Below are positions 1 to 13,349 of a stretch of 64,000 nt of DNA, piece after piece. The first letter of the stretch is position 1, and each line of letters opens with the position of its first letter. The notes under the pieces are model-generated. The model was not told the origin of the DNA. It was given only the letters and a program-made list of their open reading frames with translations, and ran no database searches. This stretch comes from Capra hircus (taxonomy: Eukaryota; Chordata; Mammalia; Artiodactyla; Bovidae): contig NC_030821.1 in assembly GCF_001704415.2 (NCBI RefSeq), positions 41,763,710 to 41,827,709 of the forward strand, written 5' to 3'. A program made the position numbers and the translations under genes.

Positions 1-862
1 AAATTGTATACCTCAAAGAAATAAAAATTAATAAATATATCTCAAAATACAAGCAAGAAAAGAATTAATGATTAAGTTTTTCATGTCAAAAGGCTTTATT
101 TAATAACTAAAGAGTATGAAGAGTAACAAATATGTCACTTTTTCATAATACATGATGGGTTCCCATTATTTCAGAAAAATCCACACAGTTATTTCTTTCA
201 AAAACTATCATCAAGCTGCTTAAACCAAAAGTAAATTTAATATACAATCTTCTTGGGCCTAGTCTCCAATGCATTAAATGATTCATAGAAATTATAACTT
301 GGTATGTAGTTCTTAACAGTAGTTTCACCTTTTAAAAACAAATAGAAATGGAACTGATAAAACATACCTGGAAATAAATGTCAAGAGACATTGTTAGAAT
401 CTTAGTAAGGTACTTGATTCACATTTTCCCCAAATATAGGAAATTCTGAATGTACAAGCATATGTCCACTCATATGCAGCTGTCACCTCTTTGAAAATAT
501 AATAGAAACAGTTAAAGGACTAAAAACAAGGGTGTGATATATCCTACAATGTATTTAGCTCTTTGTATAAATTCCCCAAAGCTTACCTAAAAAAGCACCA
601 CGAAGCATTTGACTTAAATATAAGTCAGAATAGAAATATATTATCTCACAGTTTTAAGGACTAGGGGCCTCCCAGATGACTCAGTGGGTCCCACTCCAAT
701 GTATCCTGATTTTAACAGATTATGTCTGCAACAAACCTACTCCCACATACGAGCACATTCTGCGGTACTGGTGGTGTGGACTTCAACATATCTTTTTGGG
801 AGGAGGAGACACAATTCAACCCACAATACTCTCACAATAGAAAGTACTGGTATAACATAGCA
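1..862. other. AT-rich unassigned sequence
   Basis: There is no gene and no full repeat. The only recognisable item is a fragment of about 24 bases at 667-690 that resembles the head of a Bov-tA SINE (cctcccagatgactcagtgg). The stretch just before it, around 640-665, faintly resembles an old LTR end, which is not a safe call. Confidence 0.5.
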
Positions 863-940
863 TTCAGTTCAGTTCAGTTCAGTCGCTCAGTCGTGTCCAA
901 CTCTTTGGATCTTATAAATTACTGCCATTTCCTTCTCTTC
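863..940 (-). mobile_element. Short BovB/Bov-tA 3'-end scrap
   Basis: It opens with the inverted ttcag repeat that is the reverse complement of the BovB/Bov-tA tail, followed by gtcgctcagtcgtgtccaac. After 910 the match jumps to a piece (ctgccatttccttctc) that in full Bov-tA copies lies roughly 90 bases further in. It is therefore probably a SINE copy with an internal deletion. It is too short to name the subfamily. Confidence 0.6.
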
Positions 941-989
941 ATTGGCAATCGCTTTTTACTTTTCCTTTAAAGCATATGTTATTTTTTTA

Positions 990-1173
990 AAGATATTTTT
1001 ATGTGGGTCATTTTTTTTAAGTCTTTACTGAATTTGTTATGATGTTGTTTCTCTGTTATTTCTTGGTTTTTTGGCCACAAGGTATGTAGAACCTTAGCCC
1101 CCTGATCAGGGATCAAACTCATACTCTCTGCATTGGAAAGGGAAGTCTTAACTACTGGACAACCAGGGAAATC
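990..1173 (-). mobile_element. CHR-2-type SINE
   Basis: This is the reverse complement of the cetartiodactyl CHR-2 tRNA-Glu-derived SINE. A T-rich left part is followed by ttttttggccacaaggtatg, then a B-box-like cagggatcaaactc, and the terminal accagggaaatc, which is the inverted SINE head. CHR-2 predates the ruminant radiation, and this copy is noticeably diverged. Similar copies lie at 40.32 kb and 46.16 kb. Confidence 0.8.
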
Positions 1174-2811
1174 GCACAGTGCTTTTTAGATCATAAGACT
1201 TACTATTAGATTTATGATCCTACAGTCAAGCATTAAAAATGGATTCCAATGACCAAAAAGCAGGATGGACTAGAGATCCAAAGAATACAAAGGATGGACT
1301 ACAGTCTCTTCTGACAATCTCCTGTAATCAGACAGAAATGCATTAAATCATACACTCTTTAAAAACATGTTGGCAGTGTTTCCAGTTGTCATGGGCAAAT
1401 AGCAATTACCCTATACAGATGGACATGAATGACATCAACAATTATCTTGAGGAAATTCTTAATTCTAATAGCAATAATTATAACTTCATATTTTACTAAG
1501 AAATATCATTTTCCCCCAATGTTTCAAATAGTTTTTAAGACTATTGCTTCATGAGTGTGCAGATAGCCATAAACATCTTGCATAATTCAATCTGTCCAAC
1601 CAAGACATTCTAGTTATATTTAAGCAATGTAACTTTTTCCTCAAAACTTTCATCATGAATCCCCATTAGATTTTCTATAACACTGTACCAAAAGGGGAAA
1701 CACAAATAACTTCCAGCCTATCATAAAATTAAAAATGTGCTCATTGATCCATTGGTCCTTTCATTCTCATCCATGAGGATCTTCCAAATTCCAGGCATTG
1801 TGATAGGCCCTGAATGTAAACAGTCTCCAAGCCTGGCAATGAAGCTAGGCTATGGTGGTACATATGCTAAGTCCTAACTAGACCATCAAGCCTCCCATAT
1901 ATTTATTGAATATACAGTGAGTCCTTTGTATTAGAATTTAGAGAAGAATGCAAAGGACATTGCAAAATACATATTTTGCAAATTACATTTTGATTAGGTT
2001 TCCCAACAGTGATGGTAATGTAATTTTCTTTTGGATTTCAAGGGAAGCTTTGGATTGCTTTTGCAAGTATTCATTTGAAGAAACAAATATGCAGTCATAT
2101 TTCCAACAGCTTAATGGCAATCACCTGTATGTCCTGCCAATACCACAAATTAAACAACTGAATGCATCATCTTCATTCTGTGACTATACTTATATTTGCT
2201 GCTGATTTTTCTTGTTAACATCATCAATTTTCCATCACCCAGGCTCAAAAATCAATTTTTTTCTTTTTTTATAAAAAAAGTTCCCTTTATGAGGCCTCTC
2301 ATTCACTTTCTCATTTTGATGCCACAATATTTTTCTGTCTACTCCCTCTTTATTTTCACAGACACCACACTCGTTACCTCTTTTGAAACAATAGCTTTCC
2401 AAATTATCTTTCGACTTGCTTTTCTAGCATATTTATCTCACTGAAGCACAAATTTGATCATGATGTTCACTTAAATATAAAATCTGTTATTTCTTCCATT
2501 GGTCCATAGAATAAAGGCCAAAAGCCTCTGTGAAACATTTGATATTTTCCACAATTGGTCTCCTATTTCTTTCCTATTTCCTACCTCCCTATTGTTCTCG
2601 CACCCAGAACACTAGTTTCAAGCCAAAATAATTGCTGTTAATCTGAACATTCTCAATTCAGGACATTATTAGTTGCTCAGGGAGAATGCCTTTATATCAT
2701 ATGTACTTTTTAAAATTCAATCATAACAAATACTCTATTTAACTATATAAATGAGAGACTGAGCTTATTTACTGTAGTCAAATGGTAGACATTCAAATCC
2801 TTCAAAACCTA
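1174..2811. other. Unassigned AT-rich stretch
   Basis: No young repeat and no convincing exon. Open frames of about 80 codons at 1948-2205 and 2196-2444 show no recognisable domain and look like chance frames in AT-rich DNA. Confidence 0.5.
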
Positions 2812-3127
2812 TTCAGTTCAGTTCAGTTCAGTCGCTCAGTCGTGTCCGACTCTGCAACCCCATGAACCGCAGCACTCCAGACCTCCCTGTCCATCATCAA
2901 CTCCCAGAGATTACCCAAACTCATGTCCATTGAGTCAATGATGCCATCTAACTATCTCATCCTCTGTCATCCCCTTCTCCTCCTGCCTTCAATCTTTCCC
3001 AGCATCAGGGTCTTTTCAAATGAGTCAGCTCTTCTCATCAGGTGGCCAAAGTATTGGAGTTTCAGCTTCAGTATCTTTCTTTCCAAAGAACACCCAGGAC
3101 TGATCTCCTTTAGGATGGACTAGTTGA
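2812..3127 (-). mobile_element. BovB LINE 3' end, 5'-truncated
   Basis: It starts with the inverted (TGAAC)n tail and runs backwards through the last ~85 codons of ORF2. The reverse complement of the GRRRRG...W(L)DGITDSMDMSLSEL region is recognisable, ending inside the tggactggttgg block. About 315 of an expected ~3.2 kb remain, which is typical of target-primed reverse transcription that stopped early. I could not define a clean target-site duplication. Confidence 0.92.
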
Positions 3128-5406
3128 ACTTGGTTAAATACCTCCAAGACATCCCATAAATATAATATTTTTTAAAATCTGCAAATTGATGATTATATGC
3201 AAATTTTGTTTCCATTATTAATAGGGAAAAAGCATAAACGTGGAATTCATTATTTAAAAACTAATATGTTCTTCTTTATATAATGTAAATTATTCAAATC
3301 TGTAATCACTTTATTCTGAAGTATTCCATAACAAAATTCTTCAAAAAAGTAAACCACAATTTGTTAACAATTTTGTTTCCAATTATTATTTTGCTCATAT
3401 AACTGTTTACTAGTTGATATATATTCATATTTAGCATGTTTAATATGATCACAAGAGATATGAATACTTAGTGTGAAGTAAGAAGAAAAATTAAATATTC
3501 TGTTATATGCTGGTAAAAAAAGTTACAGATTAGCTTTGCTGCAACTGGAATTATTACTATTCCAAAAAAGAGTTGTACGAATATGGAAATGAAAATAGTC
3601 AAATTCAAATTTAGTTCCATGTTAGTATAATTCTTTCAAATCAATAATTGTTTCCATTGTTTCATTTTTAATGATATTAGAAACTTTCTTGACATCTTTG
3701 TTAATTAAAGATAAGGATTTAGTAATAGTTTTGTTTGACTAAGTTATATTAATATAGAAAAAAGGTATGTTCTATATGTGACATTATAGAATGAGAAAAA
3801 TAAGGATTTTTCACTGAAAAAAAACTTTGAGACATCTACTCAAAGTGGCAGATAATTGTACTTTAACATATGTCCCATGTCCCAAATACATAGTAATAAT
3901 TGATAAAATTTTAAAAAACATTTGTTTGGCCTCAAAACCAAGATAACATTTCTATAAACCAGAATCTCAAGAGGAATCAGGACAGAAGCCCAAGGTGGCT
4001 GAACTCCTGGATGGAACAGATACAGTGACAATTTCTGTTCAGGCTATTGGTTCAGGCAATAGTCCAGAAGCAAATGGGAAGCCCAGAAACAGAGCCAGGC
4101 ATATAGAGAAACAGGATACATGATATGGTGACCACACTTGTCATTTGGTTCAGAAAGAAATGTCCCAGCTTACAGTTGTTGTCCTGGTGTTTCATCTGGC
4201 TTAGGAAAAATCTTGTTTATTTGCTTTTTTCATGTCTTAATAATTCCCAATATTTGCAATAAATTAAGTAAGGATGTGATATCTGTTTTCCTTTCAGAAT
4301 CTTCCACAGTCAGTCTAGTGTTGTGTGAGATGCATGTGAAATGAATTGAGTTAAGTAGCTTTGTCTAATTCTTCCCAGATACCATGTAACTGATAACACA
4401 TATTAGGAAAATATATGTGAAAACACACAGGGGATTTACTAATAAGTGTGCTCTGAGAACAGTAGCTAAAGGCTCTTCACAACCTCTAGACATGATAAGA
4501 GAATTATTTGCTGCTGGGTGCTTTTGCAAGCCATGTATATACCAGCCTGCTTTGTCATATCTTATGATTTGCCCTAGAAGATAGATCACACTATCAGACT
4601 GCCAGTTGGTGAACTGTGCTTTGGCCTGCAAGAAGTGCAGTGTTGCCAGCTGATGTGGTCCCTGTGTGTTTTGGGAAACTATAGCACGTATTTGCAAGAT
4701 ATAGAGATATACAGGCATGCATCCCATACTTGGAGTGCGTTGTCATTGATTGTATGATGGCAGCATATAACTTTTATTTTTTGTAAATAATCCCTTTTGA
4801 TGACAATGAGTTCAAAACTATGAATGTTTATGCATAAGGGAATATTAAATTAGAATTTATGTATCCCAAAAGGTTGATGATAAATATACAACTTCCACAA
4901 AATATTTATGGCTATATGTTATTCACCATACAGCCCTAAGAATATTATAACTACATGAAAACCAAAATACATAAATTTGCCATGGAACCAGCAGCATTTT
5001 TTCCAAGTTAGAAGTTATTTTAAGAAGACCATGCTGAAGACTACAGTTTAATGAAGAAGCCACAAGAAGTATGTTTTTAAACCTCCCTATGAAACATGAC
5101 TTTTCATTTAGATCAAATGGTTATTCTTACATTAAGTTCACTCATCTTCAAGTTTTCCTCCATGCAATTGAAAAGTTAATCAATTTCTATTAGCATTAGG
5201 TCTAATATTAAAATAATTTTACAGTTTAATGTTCTTATTTGTATATGTGCTATTAAATACTTCAAATAAAAGATATGTTACTTCCAAAATTGGATTTTTT
5301 TTAAACAAATTCATGTAATAAAACTAGAAATGTCAGAAGCTCATTAGGCTATACCTTAAGCATGTAAAATTAATTATGAATTCTGTGATAATTTGAGATT
5401 GTTGAA
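3128..5406. other. Mostly unique sequence; possible old DNA-transposon piece at 4.13-4.2 kb
   Basis: AT-rich, with no ruminant-specific repeat. Around 4128-4200 the text (ggtgacca, tgtcccagcttacag, tgtcctggtg) resembles the element at 48.66 kb and may be a decayed copy of the same family. A minus-strand open frame of 120 codons at 4365-4727 is unrecognised and is treated under findings. Confidence 0.4.
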
Positions 5407-5531
5407 TGACATCACTGATTCAATGGACATGAATTTGGGTGAACTCCAGGAGATGGTGAGGGACAGAGAGGCCTGGCATGCTGCAGTCCATGAAGTCAAG
5501 AAATCAGAAACAACTTGGCAACTGAACAACA
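5407..5531 (+). mobile_element. BovB 3'-terminal fragment
   Basis: It encodes a decayed version of the ORF2 C-terminus (the ITDSMDMxLxEL...DREAW region) and ends in actgaacaacag, the older variant of the BovB tail. Only about 125 bases survive. Divergence from the copies at 43 and 58 kb suggests an older insertion. Confidence 0.8.
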
Positions 5532-6879
5532 GCATAAATTTAGTTTAAAAGTTCAAAAGGAATGATCATCATTTTTTAGTGGTAATACAAATTTTGGTGG
5601 ACAATATTTATGTGGAAATGTGTAGAATTTATGTAGAAATTTTATACACAATTTGAAAACACTTGTAGACCAATATGAAGGACACATCCGACCACATTTT
5701 ACTCATCTTTATAACATAATTAGAAAATAACAAATATTAAAAATTTCAACAAATAGTAAGGGAACACAGGAAAGGAATCACAGAGTCATATTGTTTTCAT
5801 CACTTTGTGAAAATGAATCTCTAGAAGCATGAACCAAAGAAAAAAATCATGACCCAATACTTCTTTATGAAAGTACAATCATGTGCTACTTTTATTTTTA
5901 AAGTGAACAAGATAAAAGCATTGCATTGATTCCAAATTCTCACTTGTAAGTTGTAAAATAATTATAATGCTCCCCATTAAAAAAATGAAAGTCAACTAGT
6001 AAATCATGCCTACAAAGGAAGTAAAAACTATAATTTAATATTTCAAAATCACCTTAGAGAACATAAAAAATGTAGAAACTATAAAATAAAATAATATTAT
6101 AGGTTAGAAAATCTGATAGAAGTTAATGGAGTAACACATTTTAAATGCTGAAGAAAATAAAATAGGGTCAGCACATTTTATAACCAAGCCAAGCTGGTCT
6201 TTAAGTATAACCTCAGACAGCTTGTTATGAAATGCAAGAGTTTGTGGACTATTGTTCCCATGAGTCCTTCCCAGGGAATACAAAGAGAATGAGCTTCAAA
6301 CAACCAGAAAATCTAGGGGTCATCGACATAAAGGCTAATGGAAAAAACAAAAACAAAAAAGATCAATAGAACCTTAAGGCTGGTCCTACCATTAATATGG
6401 TCATTTGAATGCCATCATCAATTCCAACACTGAACTCATCATCACCTGGATTTTAGAATGTCATCAAATAGTCAAAATCTTTTGAAAGACATAAAAAGCT
6501 AAGCTATAAAAATATACATAATTATTTTTAAATGAAAATATCTGAATAAAACAGGTACTCACATAAGCCTCACCTGTCTATCTATTGCCAACTGAAAGTA
6601 TCATAATAAACATATGTCTAGAACTGATAATAAATTCTCAATAGTGTTTTCACTTTCCTGGAACTAAAATACTTCCAATAGGAAACATACAGTTAGTATT
6701 AGATACTATCTGTTAAATTAGCTTGGAATAAAAAAAAATTGCTGACATTTAGAAAATATTTGAGAACTAGACGATATATACTAAAATAGATAATTTTAAA
6801 TAAAAATATGTTTCCTTATAGAATGATATACTCTTCAATTTCCAAATATAGGAATAAAAAGCCTTATCCTAGAGAAGGG

Positions 6880-7120
6880 ATCAAAGACTGTGTGGTCACA
6901 CAGACTTAGACCACTTCCCTCACTTACTAGATCAAGCACAGGGCATGCAAGCTATTATTTAATCATTCTTATCTTCATTACTTATCTTCATCATTTGTAA
7001 AATAGGTAAATCACTTATTTTACCAAGTAGAGTTATTATGAAGATTAAAATAGCTAATATGTGAAAAGGGTTTAACCAATCCTGAACTTATAACAGGCAC
7101 TCAGTAAAATTTAATCATTT
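6880..7120 (+). mobile_element. MIR SINE remnant
   Basis: It matches the order of MIR: a tRNA-like start, cacttactag, then catcatttgtaaaataggtaa, then ttattatgaagattaaa, and a tail with aacaggcactcagtaaa. MIRs are about 130 million years old and shared by mammals. This one is strongly diverged. Confidence 0.7.
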
Positions 7121-7889
7121 TGCTTTCTTTTTGTTTTAACCCTAAAATGTTTACCAAAGTATAATTCCAAAAAATTATAAATCATAACTCTCACGTAAAT
7201 AATAAATGAACAGGTACCAAAATTTTTAGTCTGCCTATTAAGTAATGAAGCCTTCAGTAAGATATTAAAAAGACTAGCTCAAAAATGTATTTGAAAAACA
7301 GATGTATATGTAGGCAGCCAAGAATATTGAAATGAATTTAATTTGTGAATTAATGCAAAACTTGTTAAAATAAAATTTCTTAAATGTGATATTGTTAATG
7401 TTAGATAACAAAACATAATATTTGGAGTTTTTAGAGGCTGATAATCATTTCTCTACCAGACTAAATTTGTTTGCATTACTATGGACAAAAATTCTTTCCA
7501 TCGCTATTAGTTTTCTACTCTATCCCTACTGAGTTATAGAATAGCTTAGTCAATAGACAATTTATCAAATGTGTATACTTCTTTACAGAATAAATAATAA
7601 TAAAATAGTTCCCATAATGTGCCATTAGAAATGCCTAGTTTTCCGCTGAAAGGACACTCAATAATCTCTTTAGCAAATTTCCAAATCTGGGCATGCTGTA
7701 AACTATAAAGCTTTGGTTTATAATCCTCTAACTCACTTTTTGAACAAGTGATTCCTCAGCTACCATTCTCTCTACAATAAACAAAACAGGCTTTTAATAG
7801 TTTAGGTTAACTATTTATATTTATTTCTTAAAGTGTTTTCTCATACATTTATATTTTCCTCTTTCTATGTCTTCCTCGTCTGTTTGGAT

Positions 7890-8110
7890 GGTGCATCTCC
7901 TGCAGAGATTAAGAACACTTGCTCCAGCTGTAATTCTGGCTCCTCTCCAACTAGCTGTATGATCATAGGCAAGTCCTCACTGCTCTCTAAAGAAAGTCAT
8001 GTCCCTACTCAATAAAGAGTTACTGCAAAGGTTCAAATAAGGTAAGACATGCAAAGTTTTAGAATCATTCTTGGTACACAGTAATCATTCAGTAAATGTT
8101 GTTTTTACTT
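7890..8110 (+). mobile_element. MIR SINE remnant
   Basis: It shows MIR landmarks in order: gagattaagaacacttgctc, aactagctgtatgatcatag, gcaagtc, and the 3' part ttggtacacagtaatcattc followed by agtaaatgtt. A chance open frame (7833-8015) across it has no coding meaning. Confidence 0.75.
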
Positions 8111-10379
8111 CATCTATATTTCCTAGAGAGATGGGGACAGCATTCATTGAGTCTTTGGTTGTAGAGCTGCCACCAAAAGAAAATGGGAAGATAAACAAGT
8201 ACCAATAGCTCCTGAACATTGATAATAATGATACATGTGATGACAAAGTAAACTTTGGGGAATGCATCAAGATTTGGGTTCAAAAATCAAAAAGAGGCAC
8301 ATTTATTATTTTTAGGTTAGTGATTTTCTTTCCTCAATTAAGTGGCTCCATACATTTCCACTTGGAAGATTCAGTTATAAAACAGAGGTGGAGTTACACA
8401 AAGCAAAGGTTTTGCGTCACAAATAATACCTCACAAAATTTAGCCATATCGGTGATATTTACAGTTATTGATTTATGGAATAAAAAATAACTCTTACTCA
8501 AGTGACCCAAGTACTTTATTCTGGTTTTAAAGAAAATCATTTTAAATATCTCACTGCCCTACAAGTTAAGGATGTTCAAGCATGGAACAGACTGCTTTAG
8601 AAGATAATGAGGCTCTAATCCTTTAAGTGACAATTGGTACAGAATGAATTTACTAAAACACTATAAAGTTATTTCTATTTCTGCGATCTGAAACACTCTG
8701 CTATAGCATAGAACCCCTGGATAATATAGATCGAACTCAGACCACCAGGTTTTCATTTCTTTTGGTATTTTTGTTTGGTATTATTCTACTTCCCTTTTCC
8801 TTTTGAAAGTTAGGATTAGGAAAAAAAATAATAATAACAGTCTGATGCAACTTGATGTCTTTGAGAACAGTTAGATTTATATCCTATGAAATCTTATTAG
8901 GCTTATTTCAACTAAAATGTTTTATGATTATTAAAGTTGAATGTTTCTAAAATAATGCTTTTTATCCTTTAAAAAAAAAAGACATACAAAACTTTGACAA
9001 AAACACACTCAGGCTGAAAGATGACTCATATACTTAACAAAAGTCTCTATTTATTCTCTAACTAGGAAATGTACAAACATAGAACACATCTTATGTGGGG
9101 GACTAAATTTCTATGTTTGAAGCCATGAAATTACCAACCAATAGCCAAAATTTAGGGTCTCATAAATTAACTGAGCCATATCATATACTGTTTGAATTAT
9201 AGTTCTCTAATATTTTACTACATAATTAAGCTGAAAATATGTAGTATATATATAATTCCATGGCTTGGAATTTAACTACAAGCTAAGGAAGATTTTACAC
9301 TATATATTATTTAAGTAACCACATTTATTTTGGAAAATAGTTGTGTTTTAGATAAAAAAGGAAAAGAAACACAGAGCAAGCTTAACATAGGGCAAAGTTT
9401 GACTTATTTTGAACACTACATATTATAGAAGATTAAAATATATTATGAACAAAATTTGTTAGACATTGGAAAAGTAGAAATTACAAAAAAATATATTACA
9501 AAAAATACGTTTCATTGTGCTATCATTTAACCAGGAAAGCTACTGAAACTCTTAATTCATTGACATAATCTACAACTTTTTGCACTCAGAGCAGCAATAT
9601 AGTGTGAAAGCTGGCTCATAATTTGAATTGAATGGATATTCAAGTATCAGATTGGGACAACTTGATGATACAAGTATGGCCTTACAAATCTAAAAGAAGA
9701 AAAATTAGAATGAAGATAAATCTTACCGGTCTTTAAATGTAGATTTCTAAAGCTACATTTTCCAATTCTTTGTCTTCTCTGAGATTCCATAAAAAGATTT
9801 CAAAAGCCATTGTGGACTAACATAAAAAATGTACCACTGTGCTTGAGATTTCTTAAGAATATTATCTGCTTAGAAGATAGACTCAGATACTAGTTCGGTG
9901 AATCTGCACCTAGCCACTTTTCTAAAACAGCAGACTTTTGGCTTTGTACTACCTGACAATTTCTTTGTCCAAGCCACACTAAAAATAGGTCTTTATATAA
10001 TGGAAATGTTGAGACATTAACTATAGCAATGTGAATAAGCATGGCTATAATAAGGAATTCTCATCAACTCTTGCTTTATGTTGTATTAACATATGAAAAA
10101 GCGATTTAAACGTTAAAATTAATACATCATGAAACAATGGTAATGCTTCATACAAAATATAGTTTTATTTGAATCACAACTACTCACAATAGCTATGAAT
10201 ATCCCCATTCAAATTGCTATCATGAATATTGCATAAAATGAGAAGAATAAACTAAAAGTAGAATTAGAATACTGCTTTATAAATTATACTATGTCAAACT
10301 AACAAATGGTAGGCATGTCATATTGAGCAACTAAATGTCTAAATGATCATTCAGCACTCATAGTGTAGGCAGAAAAAAA

Positions 10380-11300
10380 CATTGGCTTTGTTGCTTCTAA
10401 GGCAGTTGCTCGATTTTTCATACTGTCATTCTGCTCTATTAGCAAAGCCTAACACAATTAGGTATGAATATGCAGTAATAACATGCAAATTGTTCCCTCA
10501 CAATTGCCCTAAGGCAGCAGTCTCAGCCTTTCTAAGCTTGATTCCTTCTACATCATTACAGGCTTGGCATAATTCATCAGAATAAAAAATACCTCCGCCT
10601 TATTGCATGTGGCCAGCTAGTAAAATCATCAGTAGTTGTTAACCACTCTGCCTCGATGGGTTTGTTAGTGATGCTGTCCCCAGCTCCCTGCCACTCCTGC
10701 ACTTGTACATGCTTCCCTTGGGTAATGTTAGACACTACATTTGAGCCTGCCAGAACAATTAACCCTACTGTTAATTAGAATGAAATGTCAGGCGCACAGA
10801 TGGTACAAGCTGGCACCCTGCCATCCCGCCAACTGCTGCTGAAAACAGCTACCCCACTGCTGACAGCTGCTCAGCCATATCCCAAACCAGCAGATGTCAA
10901 AACTTTCCAGCTGAGGGAGGTTAAAAAAAGCAAAGAGGAGGGGTTTCTCATCCCAGCAGTGATGATGACTGTTTTACTGCTATTGTATCTATTACCTGTT
11001 GTCATACTGTACCAATCAAGAGGAAGCCTGCAAGCAGCAAGACACAAATTTAAAATAATGATACTAATAATCATAACATAAATAAACATAATATGGCTAT
11101 AATTCAATGCAAGCATAAAACAGGCACAGACAACAAACAAAGTCTCAGAAATTTTCACGAAGCTGCCCATAAGCTGAGCGGCATGTTTTCATGTATGTCT
11201 TCAAGAGAAAAAAAAAATCTTTGAGCATTCCCAAATCCGATCATTAAAAAGGCCACAAAATGTTGCCTATGTAACCTTCAGCCAAATTTCACTTTGTTTT
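10380..11300. promoter_or_regulatory. Candidate conserved non-coding element (inference)
   Basis: This is a repeat-free block with more mixed composition than its surroundings. It holds an octamer ATGCAAAT at 10483-10490, TTAATTAG at 10771-10778, E-box-like CAGCTG cores around 10865 and 10910, and Sox-like ACAAACAAAG near 11140. Both strands carry an open frame of about 98 codons near 10.8-11.1 kb, but neither resembles a known protein. The enhancer idea rests only on motif content and the absence of insertions. Cross-species alignment would decide it. Confidence 0.3.
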
Positions 11301-12377
11301 CAGAATTCATGCTTAGAGATGATATTATTACTTTTTCCTGGTGCCTTTTGTTGCTCATAGTCTATAACCATAACTACAAGAGGATAATTTATGTTTCCCT
11401 TTCTCCTCATACACACGCAGGTCGTCACCAAATAGAGACAACAAAATGGTATCCATGAAGAACATCAAAAGCTAAAATAAAGTCTAATTGGACAATGAAA
11501 TACAACTGGATATCATTTTGCTTGGAAAAAGTCTTCAGAATTCTGACTTAAATACTGTGTTAATTTTGTGGCTCAAAAAAATGGTGCTCTTATTATGAAT
11601 TAGTTGGAAATTGAAGTAATTTCTAAACCCAAGAGGACTGAATCATAAATCCCCTACTACTTAGGTATGACTTTAGAAAACAACGATTTTGTCCCTGATT
11701 ATTATTAAATATGGAAAGTGTAGAAGTGTGAATGTAGTCTCCCTTCAATTGCGCTATTTTGAGTCATTCTCTTTAACAGCATGAATGCAAGTGGATATTA
11801 TGACTTAAATGCCAGAGGAAATATGTCATAAAATTTAAAGTTCATGTTTCTGCTATTTCCACTTCAGACATCATTTATTCATAAATTATTCATTCAGTAT
11901 TACCTAAGTACACACATATAAAAAAGAAAATGCAATGTAAAAGTCTTTTGAGTATTCAAAAGGAGTTAAAAATCACACACATGCCAACCATTCCTTTTAA
12001 TTAGGCAAAAACAATCATGATACTAATAGCTATACGGACCAATCATTAGGGTTTTTCTCTCACACATAATTTAAACTGACTTATATTGTGGGGAGATTTG
12101 TCAAAAAGCATGTACTGGTTCAGGTACATTAAAAAGACTTCTTAAAAAGCTGAAGAACTGACTTGGAAACTACAGAGACAACTTAGGGAACTAGGTGGCA
12201 GAAAAAATTGACAATCTAAGATATTAAGCTGAATCTTCTCAAGCCAGGTTTTTAATTTTCCTTTATTCTAATAATTTAAAGTTTAATTGGCCTATTTGCT
12301 TCACATGTCTAAGCCAGGTATGTGCAGTGCAATTTAATTAATGATTCCAACAACACTGAAACAAATTTTTAGGTGAT

Positions 12378-12607
12378 TGCTTCCCAGACGGCTCAGTGGT
12401 AAAGAACCTGCCTGCCAATGCAGGAGATGTAGGAGATGCATGTTCAATCCCTGGGTCAGGAATATCCCCTAGAGGGAGAAATGGCAACCCACTCTAGTAT
12501 TCTTGCCTGGAGAATCCCACGGACAGAGGAGCCTGGCGGGCTACAGTCGATGGGGCTGCAAAGAATCAGACACGACTGAACAACTGAGCACACACACATA
12601 CACACAC
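12378..12607 (+). mobile_element. Bov-tA SINE
   Basis: A near full-length tRNA-derived SINE: head gcttcccagacggctcagtg, B-box region ttcaatccctgggtc, body with atggcaacccactctagtat, then the BovB-derived 3' part ending in cagacacgactgaac and a short CA-rich tail. Mobilised in trans by BovB. Confidence 0.93.
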
Positions 12608-12717
12608 CAAAAACAAGCAAGTAGATGCAATGTCTCAAACACAAAAATGACAAAGAATGATCATAATATTGTGTGAAGTCACTGCTAAAGGATTCCACAA
12701 AAGGATCTGAAGCAAGC

Positions 12718-12925
12718 TTGTTGTTTAGTAGCTAATTTGTAGCCGACTCTTGAGATTTCATGGACTGTAGGCTGCCAGGCTCCTTCTGTCCATGGGATTT
12801 CCCAGGCGAAACACTGGAGTGGGTTGCTATTTCCTTCTCCAAGGGATCGTCCCCTACCCAGGGACTAAACCCTCACCTCCTGCATGTCAGGTAGATTCTT
12901 TACAACTGAGCCATCGCAGACGCCC
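12718..12925 (-). mobile_element. Bov-tA SINE
   Basis: The inverted copy begins in the BovB-like 3' end (gttgtttagtagctaatttg, a decayed form) and runs to the head (gagccatcgcagacgccccc). It is more diverged than its neighbour at 12.4 kb, which lies head to tail in the opposite orientation only ~110 bases away. Confidence 0.9.
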
Positions 12926-13349
12926 CCAACTAAAGACATGAGTATAAGCAAGGAAATGAATAAATATTCCAAGTATAAAGCTGAGAATAAATAAGAAGCC
13001 TGGATGATTTGAGCACTGAACGTCTCACTAGAACAAATCATTCATAATGACAGTGACAACTATCTCTGTTCTTACTTCTAATTTCTTCTATGAAGCAGTA
13101 CATTTTATAAAATATTTTATAAAATACTTTCTCAGCTAGATTCTTGTGTTAGAGTCCTGTGGCATGGTATATAGACGTATTAATGTCAGTATATGAAAAG
13201 ACTTTGTTGCTAGCCCATATGAAGAATTTGATATTCATCAGACACAGGTTTCGGGAAAGTTAGAATCCTTTATTCAGCTGACAATGTTTTTTAAACAGCA
13301 TTATAAATGAAGTCTTTTAAATATAATTTCCTACTTTATCATTTTATTC

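Larger units (their letters stand above)
5532..12377. other. 6.8-kb block free of BovB, Bov-tA and BovA2
   Basis: Apart from two MIR remnants (listed separately) I see no interspersed repeat here and no coding sequence. Given the insertion density in the rest of the window (roughly one ruminant-specific element per 1.3 kb from 12.4 to 46.5 kb), this gap is notable. It contains the candidate conserved elements at 10.38-11.3 kb. Confidence 0.6.

Noticed and set aside
12378..12470. tRNA gene suggested by B-box-like gttcaatccctgg motifs
   Set aside because: These are the tRNA-derived heads of Bov-tA SINEs. No full cloverleaf or matching acceptor stem is present.
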